Origin: JBQTGK01 sp052400665
GTDB taxonomy: Bacteria > Bacteroidota > Bacteroidia > Bacteroidales > Marinifilaceae
Assembly (NCBI GenBank): GCA_052400665.1
Contig: JBQTGK010000012.1
Reading direction: 5' to 3' (one strand)
Length of the DNA: 64,000 nucleotides
This document shows, piece after piece, positions 36,101-44,382 of the stretch; the first letter of the stretch is position 1, and the number at the start of each line of letters is the position of its first letter. Below the pieces are notes generated by a model. That model did not search any database and was not told where the DNA came from. It saw nothing but the letters and a program-made list of their open reading frames with translations. Position numbers and translations under genes: made by a program.

Positions 36101-39100
36101 GATTGAAAGTAATCGTCACCGCATCTGAATCCGAACAAGTTCCTGCTACTTCGGTCCAGGTGAATTCGTAAGTATCTTCAGTACTAACATTTACTGTTGC
36201 ATTTGGATCATTCTCGTTCGGAGTAAATGTAGCCGTTCCAGAGCCTGCTGTTTTGGTCCATGTTCCTGTGCCTATGCTTGGAATGGCAGATAAATCATAA
36301 ATTAAACCACAAATGGCATCGTCTGAACCCGCATTGGCTTCAGGTGATGGATTGAAAGTAATCGTCACCGCATCTGAATTCGAACATGTTCCTACAACTT
36401 CGGTCCAGGTGAATTCGTAAGTATCTTCCGTGCTTACTTCTACTGTAGCATTTGGATCGTTAATATCGGGAGTAAAGCTTGCCGTTCCAGAACCTGCTAT
36501 TTTGGTCCATGTTCCTGTACCTATGCTTGGAATGGCGGCTAAATCATAAACTAAACCACAAATGGCATCATCTGAACCTGCATCGGCAGTTGGAATTGGA
36601 TTGAAAGTAATCGTCACCGCATCTGAATCAGAACAAGTTCCTTCTATTTCTGTCCAGGTGAATTCGTAAGTATCTGCTTCACTCACCTTTACGGTAGCAT
36701 TGGGATCGTTGGCATTGGGTATAAATGTTGCTATGCCCGAACCTGATGTTTTGGTCCATGTTCCTGTGCCTATGCTTAGAATGGCGGCTAAATCATAAAC
36801 TAAACCACAAATGGCATCATCTGAACCTGCATCGGCAGTTGGAATTGGATTGAAAGTAATCGTCACCGCATCTGAATCAGAACAAGTTCCTGCAACTTCT
36901 GTCCAGGTGAATTCGTAAGTATCTTCAGTGCTTACTTCTACTCTGGCATTTGGATCGTTAATATCAGGAGTAAAGCTTGCCGTTCCAGAACCTGATGTTT
37001 TGGTCCATGTTCCTGTGCCTATGCTTGGAATGGCGGCTAAATCATAAACTAAACCACAAATGGCATCATCTGAACCTGCATCGGCAGTTGGAATTGGATT
37101 GAAAGTAATCGTCACCGCATCTGAATCAGAACAAGTTCCTGCAACTTCTGTCCAGGTGAATTCGTAAGTATCTTCAGTGCTTACTTCTACTGTAGCATTT
37201 GGATCGTTAATATCAGGAGTAAAGCTTGCCGTTCCAGAACCTGATGTTTTGGTCCATGTTCCTGTGCCTATGCTTGGAATGGCAGATAAATCATAAACTA
37301 AACCACAAATGGCATCGTCTGAACCTGCATCGGCAGTTGGAATTGGATTGAAAGTAATCGTCACCGCATCTGAATCAGAACAAGTTCCTGCTATTTCTGT
37401 CCAGGTGAATTCGTAAGTATCTTCTGTGCTTACTTCTACTGTAGCATTTGGATCATTCATGTTCGGAGTAAATGTAGTCGTCCCAGAACCTGATGTTTTG
37501 GTCCATGTTCCTGTGCCTATACTTGGAATGGCGGCTAAATCATAAACTAAACCACAAATGGCATCATCTGAACCCGCATTGGCTTCAGGTAATGGATTGA
37601 AAGTAATCGTCACCGCATCTGAATCCGAACAAGTTCCTTCTATTTCTGTCCAGGTGAATTCGTAAGTATCTTCAGTACTAACATTTACTGTTGCATTTGG
37701 ATCATTCTCGTTCGGAGTAAATGTAGCCGTTCCCGAACCTGAGGTTTTGGTCCATGTTCCTGTGCCTATACTTGGAATGGCGGCTAAATCATAAACTAAA
37801 CCACAAATGGCATCATCTGAACCCGCATTGGCTTCAGGTAATGGATTGAAAGTAATCGTCACCGCATCTGAATCAGAACAAGTTCCTGCTACTTCGGTCC
37901 AGGTAAATTCGTAAGTATCTTCAGTACTAACATTTACTGTTGCATTTGGATCGTTAATATCGGGAGTAAAGCTTGCCGTTCCCGAACCTGAGGTTTTGGT
38001 CCATGTTCCTGTGCCTATGCTTGGAATGGCGGCTAAATCATAAACTAAACCACAAATGGCATCATCTGAACCTGCATTAGCTTCAGGAGATGGCTTGAAA
38101 GTAATCGTCACCGCATCTGAATCAGAACAAGTTCCTGCTACTTCGGTCCAGGTAAATTCGTAAGTATCTTCAGTACTAACATTTACTGTTGCATTTGGAT
38201 CGTTAATATCGGGAGTAAAGCTTGCCGTTCCCGAACCTGAGGTTTTGGTCCAAGTTCCTGTACCTATGCTTGCATTGGCAGATAAATCATAAACTAAACC
38301 ACAGATTGCATCATCTGAACCTGCATCGGCAGTTGGATTTGGATTGAAAGTAATCGTCACCGCATCTGAATCCGAACAAGTTCCTGCAACTTCGGTCCAA
38401 GTGAATTCGTAAGTATCTGCTTCACTCACCTCTACGGTAGCATTTGGATTATTCTCGTTTGGAGTAAATGTAGCCGTTCCAGAGCCTGATGTTTTGGTCC
38501 ATGTTCCTGTACCTATGCTTGCACTGGCAGATAAATCATAAACTAAACCACAGATTGCATCGTCTGAACCTGCATTAGCTTCAGGAGATGGCTTGAAAGT
38601 AATAGTTACCGCATCAGAATCCGAACAAGTTCCTTCTATTTCTGTCCAGGTAAATTCGTAAGTATCTTCAGTGCTTACTTCTACTATAGCATTTGGATCA
38701 TTCTCGTTCGGAGTAAATGTAGCCGTCCCAGAACCTGCTGTTTTGGTCCATGTTCCTGTGCCTACACTTGCTACAGCTTCCAACTCAAATTCCAGACCAC
38801 AAATCTCTTTATCAGAACCTGCATTAGCATCTGGCTGTTGATAAAAGCTAATTGTTATATTATCTTTATCGATACAGGCATCTGTTTGTTCCATCCACTC
38901 TAACTCATAAACATCATATATGTCTACTGTAAGTTTAGCATTAGGATCATTAACATTGGGACTAAACGTAGCAGTTCCTGCCCCACTAAGCTTACTCCAT
39001 GTTCCACTTCCGGTACTAGATGTAGCAGCCAACTGATATTCTAATAAGTCACAAGTACTTCCATCGGGACCTGCATTTACATTGGGCTGTTTATAGAAAT

Positions 39101-39950
39101 TAACTTCTACATCATCTGTATCTGAACAAGTTCCATTTTCCTCAGTCCATCTAAATACATAAGTACCTAAGAGATCAACTGTAACTCTAGACTCCGGATC
39201 ATTTTTGTCATCAAACACAACATTACCAGGTCCACTTACTTTTGACCACGTTCCTACTCCTACACTTGGGTAAGCTTCTAGTAAAGAGTATGTGAAAGAA
39301 CAAGAATTTCCTCCCGCACCTGCATCAGCTATGGGTTGCTCCCACACGGTCAACTTCATACTATCTATATAATTTTCAGACAAAAGTGAACCTGTCCCAT
39401 AGACCGTTTTTGTCAAAACAATCTTTGTTCCCTCATCATTTTCTCCAATATTATAAGTTGGATTATCTATGGTAGCATCATCAAAATAACCATCACCCGA
39501 GGATGTCCATGAAATTGAATCAACATATGCAGATGTACTTCCTGTAATAGTATAACTTACTTCGGAGCTACACACCTCTCCATCTAATCCTGCAGTACAA
39601 AATGGAGGTAAAGGTACATCCATTCTTACATTTGGTGAATCTGTATTAGCATCAGATAAATCATCGAAAAACAATTCTGAAAAATAGCTAAATTTATTCT
39701 CTTCGAAAAAATCAAATTCTAACTTACTTACGGAATTCTTTTTTACATATCTATATGTAGAAATTTCGGTATCGCTCACATCTACTTTTTCAAAATCTAC
39801 ATTTTGATTTGAGCCATAAATAAATATATCACTAATAACTTCCGGAGCATGATATCCAACAAAATTAAGCCACATCTGATAAGGAGATAAAAACAACAGA
39901 CAAAAAGGCAAAATCAGACTGGGAACTAGTGCATATAATTTTTTATTCAT
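33105..39950 (-). CDS. giant type IX-secreted repeat protein with CHU_C domain
   Basis: The 2281 aa protein has an N-terminal hydrophobic export segment (LVPSLILPFCLLFLSPYQ), a unique region (to residue 205), 24 tandem Ig/PKD-like units of about 83 residues (206-2195) and a gliding-motility-type C-terminal domain (2196-2281, FIPQVITPNGDGKNDFFVIRG). Units 4-22 are nearly identical; each has a Cys pair (AICGL and GTCSDSD) probably forming one disulfide, and motifs GTGTWTK and DTYEFTWTE. Units 1-3 and 23-24 are diverged caps. It should be exported by type IX secretion with the adjacent PorP/SprF and act as a long surface adhesin, comparable in plan to SprB. A secondary role in gliding is possible but unproved. 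Confidence 0.93.
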   Translation of the reverse strand: MNKKLYALVPSLILPFCLLFLSPYQMWLNFVGYHAPEVISDIFIYGSNQNVDFEKVDVSDTEISTYRYVKKNSVSKLEFDFFEENKFSYFSELFFDDLSDANTDSPNVRMDVPLPPFCTAGLDGEVCSSEVSYTITGSTSAYVDSISWTSSGDGYFDDATIDNPTYNIGENDEGTKIVLTKTVYGTGSLLSENYIDSMKLTVWEQPIADAGAGGNSCSFTYSLLEAYPSVGVGTWSKVSGPGNVVFDDKNDPESRVTVDLLGTYVFRWTEENGTCSDTDDVEVNFYKQPNVNAGPDGSTCDLLEYQLAATSSTGSGTWSKLSGAGTATFSPNVNDPNAKLTVDIYDVYELEWMEQTDACIDKDNITISFYQQPDANAGSDKEICGLEFELEAVASVGTGTWTKTAGSGTATFTPNENDPNAIVEVSTEDTYEFTWTEIEGTCSDSDAVTITFKPSPEANAGSDDAICGLVYDLSASASIGTGTWTKTSGSGTATFTPNENNPNATVEVSEADTYEFTWTEVAGTCSDSDAVTITFNPNPTADAGSDDAICGLVYDLSANASIGTGTWTKTSGSGTASFTPDINDPNATVNVSTEDTYEFTWTEVAGTCSDSDAVTITFKPSPEANAGSDDAICGLVYDLAAIPSIGTGTWTKTSGSGTASFTPDINDPNATVNVSTEDTYEFTWTEVAGTCSDSDAVTITFNPLPEANAGSDDAICGLVYDLAAIPSIGTGTWTKTSGSGTATFTPNENDPNATVNVSTEDTYEFTWTEIEGTCSDSDAVTITFNPLPEANAGSDDAICGLVYDLAAIPSIGTGTWTKTSGSGTTTFTPNMNDPNATVEVSTEDTYEFTWTEIAGTCSDSDAVTITFNPIPTADAGSDDAICGLVYDLSAIPSIGTGTWTKTSGSGTASFTPDINDPNATVEVSTEDTYEFTWTEVAGTCSDSDAVTITFNPIPTADAGSDDAICGLVYDLAAIPSIGTGTWTKTSGSGTASFTPDINDPNARVEVSTEDTYEFTWTEVAGTCSDSDAVTITFNPIPTADAGSDDAICGLVYDLAAILSIGTGTWTKTSGSGIATFIPNANDPNATVKVSEADTYEFTWTEIEGTCSDSDAVTITFNPIPTADAGSDDAICGLVYDLAAIPSIGTGTWTKIAGSGTASFTPDINDPNATVEVSTEDTYEFTWTEVVGTCSNSDAVTITFNPSPEANAGSDDAICGLIYDLSAIPSIGTGTWTKTAGSGTATFTPNENDPNATVNVSTEDTYEFTWTEVAGTCSDSDAVTITFNPIPTADAGSDDAVCGLVYDLSAIPSIGTGTWTKIAGSGMATFTPNENDPNARVEVSTEDTYEFTWTEIEGTCSDSDAVTITFKPSPEANAGSDDAICGLSYDLAAIPSIGTGTWTKIVGSGMATFTPNENDPNATVNVSTEDTYEFTWTEVAGTCSDSDAVTITFNPIPTADAGSDDAVCGLVYDLSAIPSIGTGTWTKTSGSGTATFTDINDPNATVNVSTEDTYEFTWTEVAGTCSDSDAVTITFNPLPEANAGSDDAICGLVYDLAAIPSIGTGTWTKTSGSGIATFVPNASDPNATVEVSVEDTYEFTWTEVVGTCSDSDAVTITFNPIPTADAGSDDAICGLVYDLSAIPSIGTGTWTKTSGSGTATFTPNENDPNATVEVSTEDTYEFTWTEVAGTCSDSDAVTITFNPLPEANAGSDDAVCGLVYDLSAIPSIGTGTWTKTSGSGTATFTPNENDPNATVNVSTEDTYEFTWTEVAGTCIDSDAVTITFNPIPTADAGSDDAICGLVYDLSAIPSIGTGTWTKTAGSGTASFTPDINDPNATVNVSTEDTYEFTWTEIEGTCSDSDAVTITFNPIPTADAGSDDAVCGLVYDLAAIPSIGTGTWTKIAGSGTATFTPDINDPNATVEVSTEDTYEFTWTEVAGTCSDSDAVTITFNSVPTANAGSDDAICGLVYDLAASASIGTGTWTKTAGSGTATFTPNENDPNATVEVSEADTYEFTWTEVAGTCSNSDVVSISFYDAPISCESVSMEICGAEINLNIPYSKLSGQWSLISGDGNVEYLPDNTSRNVTIKVDKPGEYNISWEEQNEHCSSLCLYNLSFYEQPVANAGDDIFLDFSERVKLQSTLSTMGQGEWTIISGHADIDNYLSSETYAQNFSIGKNILLWTEQNYICEDSDEISVYIDGLFIPQVITPNGDGKNDFFVIRGIQLIENIEFMVFNRSGLEVYKNLDYKNDWNGTTKDGKQLMMDTYFYVVRLESGKVYKGSVVIKK
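33858..38834 (-). repeat. tandem 249-bp coding repeat array (20 units)
   Basis: Units 3-22 of the giant protein, each 249 bases (83 codons) except unit 16, which is 246 because one codon is missing (TFTDINDPN against TFTPDINDPN). Units differ by a small set of interchangeable variants: linkers PEANAG or PTADAG, middles TPNENDPN or TPDINDPN, ends TVNVSTED or TVEVSTED, and VAGTC or IEGTC. The variants reshuffle between units at DNA level, consistent with recombination or gene conversion. Such an array is prone to copy-number change and mis-assembly. Confidence 0.95.
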
Positions 39951-40176
39951 ACCAAGCCATCAATTAATTTAATCAATAATACAGCGCAATTTTAAAGACA
40001 AATAAAATCATATTTTGTGTATATTATTTTATCGTATTATTGCTTAGGTTAGACACAAGTATCGATTTTATATGCTAACTAAGATAAGAATAAACTTTAA
40101 GAACCTGTATTCATATTTTCTATAAAATTATATTTATTAAAAAATAATTAATTTTTAATAAAAATTAATTATCTCA

Positions 40177-40207
40177 TTTGTTATTCTATAAAAATTTTAT
40201 ACTTTTG
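40177..40207 (+). promoter_or_regulatory. consensus promoter for a stand-alone RNA
   Basis: TTTG (40177-40180), a 19 base spacer and TACTTTTG (40200-40207) match the Bacteroidota consensus exactly. There is no plus-strand protein gene downstream; the transcript would run into the RNA structure and terminator ending near 40369. Confidence 0.75.
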
Positions 40208-40210
40208 CGC

Positions 40211-40369
40211 CCGATTAAAGCTCAAACACATCTATAAAAATCTATTATCGCAAGATAATCAGATCTTTACACAAATGAAAATTGGGGGATTTTCATAAAG
40301 TGAGCTTTTTAGTTAGTTGGTTAATGGTTAGGTGAAAATGGCTGAATTACTCAGCCATTTTTCTTTTTT
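40211..40369 (+). ncRNA. candidate structured small RNA with terminator
   Basis: About 155 nt between a consensus promoter and an intrinsic terminator. Pairings I can see: closing stem AAAGCTCA / TGAGCTTT (40217-40224, 40301-40308), with CCGATT / AGTTGG outside it (40211-40216, 40315-40320, two G-U). Inside are a hairpin with a GCAA tetraloop (ATTATC / GATAAT, 40244-40259, extended by TCT/AGA) and an 8 bp hairpin with loop TGGGGG (ATGAAAAT / ATTTTCAT, 40275-40296). The terminator is AAAATGGCTGA / TCAGCCATTTT (40335-40361) plus a T-rich tail. It is not a tRNA, SRP RNA or tmRNA by layout; 6S RNA is not obvious. A similar plan recurs in the gltB leader. It lies between the divergently and convergently placed giant-protein and thioesterase genes. 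Confidence 0.65.
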
Positions 40370-40508
40370 ATAGCTTTATCCCCTATTTCACCTTTTCTTT
40401 TGGATTTTATATACAGCTTACAAAAAATACCATAAAGATGTAATGCACTGCATTAATAAGATAAATTAACAGTAAAACCCTTATTTATCAATATCTGAAA
40501 CTTAGATT

Positions 40509-40913
40509 TCAGTTCAAATACCCTTTAAATAAATCGTCAAAAATCTCTCCTTTTGTCAGCTTCCCGTTGATTAAACTAATGACAAAAACTTTTCCTTTTG
40601 CGCAAAGTTTATTATCTGATATCCTATAAATATCTTCATTAAAAACCAACTTTAAACCTTCGCGTTTTATATTCACACGAACCTCAAACTCATCGCCACT
40701 TGTTAAAGAGGTTTTATAATCAATCTCAATGCGCGACACCATTGCATCAATTCCTTTTTCGTGCAATTGCTTAAAATTACCTCCAATCGATTCCAGAAAT
40801 TCATGTCGTGCATGTTCCAGATAATTTTGATATACCGAATTATTTACAACTCCCTGAATATCGCATTCGTAATCTCTTACTTTTAAAGTTAAAGTATAAA
40901 TATATTTTTTCAT
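40509..40913 (-). CDS. hotdog-fold acyl-CoA thioesterase (YbgC/FadM type)
   Basis: The 134 aa product shows the 4-hydroxybenzoyl-CoA thioesterase-type hotdog fold: LKVRDYECDIQGVVNNSVYQNYLEHARHEFLES holds the catalytic region (D-x-Q-G-V-V-N-N in place of the usual DxxGHVNN), then SRIEIDYKTSLTSGDEFEVRV. It hydrolyses acyl-CoA or acyl-ACP thioesters in the cytoplasm; substrate unknown. It is transcribed after carB on the minus strand but separated by the carB terminator, so it is probably independent. Confidence 0.88.
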   Translation of the reverse strand: MKKYIYTLTLKVRDYECDIQGVVNNSVYQNYLEHARHEFLESIGGNFKQLHEKGIDAMVSRIEIDYKTSLTSGDEFEVRVNIKREGLKLVFNEDIYRISDNKLCAKGKVFVISLINGKLTKGEIFDDLFKGYLN

Positions 40914-40975
40914 TTGATGTTTATTATAAAAGCTTAAAGCTAATAATTATTGGAATATCTTATGTAAGCATTTAT

Positions 40976-41015
40976 TAAAAACAAAAACCTGTCAGAAATA
41001 ACTCCTGACAGGTTT
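40976..41015 (-). terminator. terminator of carB / end of the arginine-carbamoyl phosphate region
   Basis: An 11 bp perfect stem (AAACCTGTCAG / CTGACAGGTTT, 40985-40995 and 41005-41015) with a 9 nt loop and a U-rich tail on the minus strand, 27 bases beyond the carB stop. Confidence 0.85.
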
Positions 41016-41041
41016 AGTATTAATAAATTACTTAAAATATT

Positions 41042-44000
41042 CTACCACTCCTGTTTTTTACCTGTATAATCGCTAAAACTTTCGATACCAAGATCGGCTT
41101 GTGATTTTTTACAAATAGAATAAATAAAAGCACTTGCCAAACGAGCATTAGTAACCAATGGTACGTTTAAATCAATTGCTGTTCTCCTAATCTGATAATC
41201 GTTATTCAATTCCGATTTACTTAAATTTTTAGGTATGTTTACCACGAAATCCACTTCACGATCGCGAATTAACTGAACAGCATTTTTCTGATCATCTTCA
41301 TCGGGCCAGGCAACACTTTCAATGTTCACCCCATTTTCGCCTAAAAATTTTGCAGTACCTCTTGTTCCATAGAGTTTATAGCCACGTTCTTCAAGCATTT
41401 TTGAACTTTTTAATAGTTCCAGCTTAGAGCGAATAGGACCACTACTAATGAGTACAGCCTTCTTCGGGATACGATAACCAACTGATATCATAGCTTTTAA
41501 TATAGCATCGTAATAATCGGCTCCTAAACAGCCAACTTCACCTGTTGAAGACATATCTACACCCAATACAGGATCAGCTTTTGATAATCTGGAGAAAGAA
41601 AATTGCGAAGCTTTAACTCCAATATGCTCCAATTCAAACATGGATGGACGATTGGCTGGAATATGAACATCAAGCATTGCCTGAGTAGCCGTTTCCACAA
41701 AATTAAAGTCCATTACTTTAGAAACAAATGGAAAACTACGGCTGGCACGAAGATTACATTCGATAACCTTAATATCGTTATCTTTGGCCAGCAACTGCAT
41801 ATTAAATGGTCCGGTAATGTTTAAAGATTTCGCAATTTTACCCGCAATTTTTCTAATTCGTCGAATGGTTTCAAAATACAGTTTTTGAGGTGGAAATACC
41901 AAGGTAGCATCACCAGAGTGAACACCTGCAAACTCAACATGTTCAGAGATTGCATCAATCACAATTTCTCCATTCTTAGCTACTCCATCGAACTCAATTT
42001 CCTTGGCTTCCTGAATAAATTCACTTACCACCACAGGATATTGCTTAGAAACCTGAGCTGCTAACTCAAGAAAATGCCCAAGCTCATCATGATTCGACAC
42101 AACATTCATAGCAGCTCCCGAAAGCACATAGCTAGGACGTATTAATACCGGAAATCCAACTTCAGCAATAAAATCGTTTATAGCATCTTTACTTGTCAAT
42201 TCTTTCCATCTTGGCTGATCTATTTTCAAATCATCAAGCATGGATGAGAATGTTTGTCGATTTTCTGCTCTATCAATTGATTCTGGCGATGTTCCCAAAA
42301 CATTAACACCAGCTTTGTGCAAACGCATTGATAAGTTCTGTGGAATTTGACCTCCAACTGAAACAATTACACCTCGTGGCGATTCTAAATCAATAATATC
42401 CAATACTCTTTCGAAGGATAATTCATCAAAATACAAACGATCACACACATCATAATCGGTACTTACGGTCTCTGGATTGTAATTTATCATTACAGAACGC
42501 AAACCTTCTTTATTTACTGCGTTTAGTGCATTTACACTACACCAATCGAACTCTACAGAAGAACCAATGCGATATGCGCCTGACCCAAGAACTATAACAG
42601 ATTTATTATCACCCTTATAGGTGATATCATTTTCATCACCACTATAGGTGATATAAATATAATTTGTTTGTGCAGGATATTCGGCCGCCAAAGTATCAAT
42701 TTGCTTTACAACAGGAACAACACCTTTCTCTTTACGATAATTTCTTACCTGCAAAAGTTCATCTTCCATGTCTGTATTTTCTGGCTTCAAGACAAAACGA
42801 GCCAACTGAAAATCAGAGAATCCATACACTTTAGCAGCTTTAAGTAATTCATCAGGTAATGATTGTAAACAATTATACTCCTGCAAATTCCACTTTATTT
42901 TAGTGATATGTTCCAGCTTACTTAAAAACCACTTGTCAATTTTAGTTAGATCATGAACTTTATCAATAGAATAAGCTTTTTCAAATGCCTGAGCAATAGA
43001 AAAAATACGCATATCGGTTGGATGGGATAATTCACGATCTATATCTTCAAATTTAGAATGTACATTTCCTACAAAACCGTGCATTCCCTGTCCAATCATA
43101 CGAAGACCTTTTTGAATAGCTTCCTCGAAGTTACGACCTATAGCCATTACTTCACCAACCGATTTCATGCTTGAACCAATCTCCTTGGTTACACCTTCGA
43201 ATTTATTTAAATCCCAACGAGGTATTTTACAAACCACATAATCGAGAGCAGGCTCGAAACAAGCCGTTGTTGTTTGAGTTACGGTATTTTTTAATTCATG
43301 TAAAGCATATCCTAAACCTAACTTAGCAGCCACAAAAGCCAATGGATATCCGGTAGCCTTAGAAGCCAAAGCTGATGATCGTGAAAGACGAGCATTTACT
43401 TCAATAACACGGTAATCTTCGGAATTTGGATCTAATGCATACTGCACATTACATTCTCCCACAACTCCCATGTGGCGAATAATTTTAATTGCCAAAGATC
43501 TCAGTTTATGATATTCCGAATTAGTTAATGTTTGTGAAGGTGCAATTACAATACTCTCTCCGGTATGAATTCCAAGTGGATCGAAATTTTCCATATTACA
43601 AACCGTAATACAGTTGTCGTAAGCATCACGGACTACTTCATATTCTACCTCTTTCCAACCTTTTAAAGATTCCTCAACCAAAATCTGGCTAGAGTAAGAT
43701 AAAGCGTTTTCAGCCAGGCTCCTTAATTCTTCCATATTTGAACAGAAACCAGAACCTTGTCCTCCTAAGGTAAAAGCTGCACGAACAATAATCGGGAAAC
43801 CTAATTTTTCTGCAGCCTCAAGAGCTCCGCCTATTGATTCTACCGCATAAGATTGCGGAGTTTTCACATCAATTTTACGCAATTCATTTGCAAAAATTTC
43901 TCTATCCTCAGTTTTTATAATCGTTTCGATAGGTGTACCTAAAACCTGAATATTGTATTTTTCAAATATGCCATTTTCGAACAATTCTATACCACAATTT

Positions 44001-44284
44001 AATGCAGTTTGCCCACCAAAAGCCAATAATATTCCATCAGGTTTTTCTTTTAAAATAACCTCCTCTACAAAAAAAGGAGTAACCGGCAAAAAATAAATCT
44101 GATCGGCAACTCCCTTTGAAGTTTGTACGGTAGCAATATTAGGATTAATTAAAACGGTATGAATACCTTCTTCTTTCATGGCTTTCAGGGCTTGAGATCC
44201 TGAATAATCGAATTCTCCTGCTTCACCAATTTTAAGTGCTCCTGAACCTAATACAAGTACTTTCTTTATGTTGTCTTTCTTCAT
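41042..44284 (-). CDS. carB: carbamoyl-phosphate synthase large subunit
   Basis: The 1080 aa enzyme makes carbamoyl phosphate from bicarbonate, ATP and ammonia delivered by CarA, for arginine and pyrimidine synthesis. It shows two homologous ATP-grasp halves (VLGSGALKIGEAGEFDYSGSQALKA and VLGSGAYRIGSSVEFDWCSVNALNA, given in part) and a C-terminal MGS-like allosteric domain (YKLYGTRGTAKFLGENG). The N-terminal motif 'GSGALKIGEAGEFDYSGSQA' is closer to the eukaryotic/CAD-like form than to the enterobacterial 'GSGPIIIGQACEFDYSG'. It is encoded 98 bases after carA and followed by a strong terminator. Confidence 0.96.
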   Translation of the reverse strand: MKKDNIKKVLVLGSGALKIGEAGEFDYSGSQALKAMKEEGIHTVLINPNIATVQTSKGVADQIYFLPVTPFFVEEVILKEKPDGILLAFGGQTALNCGIELFENGIFEKYNIQVLGTPIETIIKTEDREIFANELRKIDVKTPQSYAVESIGGALEAAEKLGFPIIVRAAFTLGGQGSGFCSNMEELRSLAENALSYSSQILVEESLKGWKEVEYEVVRDAYDNCITVCNMENFDPLGIHTGESIVIAPSQTLTNSEYHKLRSLAIKIIRHMGVVGECNVQYALDPNSEDYRVIEVNARLSRSSALASKATGYPLAFVAAKLGLGYALHELKNTVTQTTTACFEPALDYVVCKIPRWDLNKFEGVTKEIGSSMKSVGEVMAIGRNFEEAIQKGLRMIGQGMHGFVGNVHSKFEDIDRELSHPTDMRIFSIAQAFEKAYSIDKVHDLTKIDKWFLSKLEHITKIKWNLQEYNCLQSLPDELLKAAKVYGFSDFQLARFVLKPENTDMEDELLQVRNYRKEKGVVPVVKQIDTLAAEYPAQTNYIYITYSGDENDITYKGDNKSVIVLGSGAYRIGSSVEFDWCSVNALNAVNKEGLRSVMINYNPETVSTDYDVCDRLYFDELSFERVLDIIDLESPRGVIVSVGGQIPQNLSMRLHKAGVNVLGTSPESIDRAENRQTFSSMLDDLKIDQPRWKELTSKDAINDFIAEVGFPVLIRPSYVLSGAAMNVVSNHDELGHFLELAAQVSKQYPVVVSEFIQEAKEIEFDGVAKNGEIVIDAISEHVEFAGVHSGDATLVFPPQKLYFETIRRIRKIAGKIAKSLNITGPFNMQLLAKDNDIKVIECNLRASRSFPFVSKVMDFNFVETATQAMLDVHIPANRPSMFELEHIGVKASQFSFSRLSKADPVLGVDMSSTGEVGCLGADYYDAILKAMISVGYRIPKKAVLISSGPIRSKLELLKSSKMLEERGYKLYGTRGTAKFLGENGVNIESVAWPDEDDQKNAVQLIRDREVDFVVNIPKNLSKSELNNDYQIRRTAIDLNVPLVTNARLASAFIYSICKKSQADLGIESFSDYTGKKQEW

Positions 44285-44382
44285 TTTTATTCGAATGAAT
44301 GTGTTAATGTGTGAATGAGCTAATGTGATTTTAGGACAAAAGCCTCAATTCATAATTATTAATTCTTATACCTTTCCCTCAT

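Noticed and set aside
33858..38834. Regular repeats considered as a CRISPR array
   Set aside because: Units are 249 bases, contiguous without spacers, and in frame within one protein.
40275..40298. Seven-codon ORF (MKIGGFS) inside the small RNA
   Set aside because: It coincides with a perfect hairpin and has no initiation context; the structural explanation is simpler.
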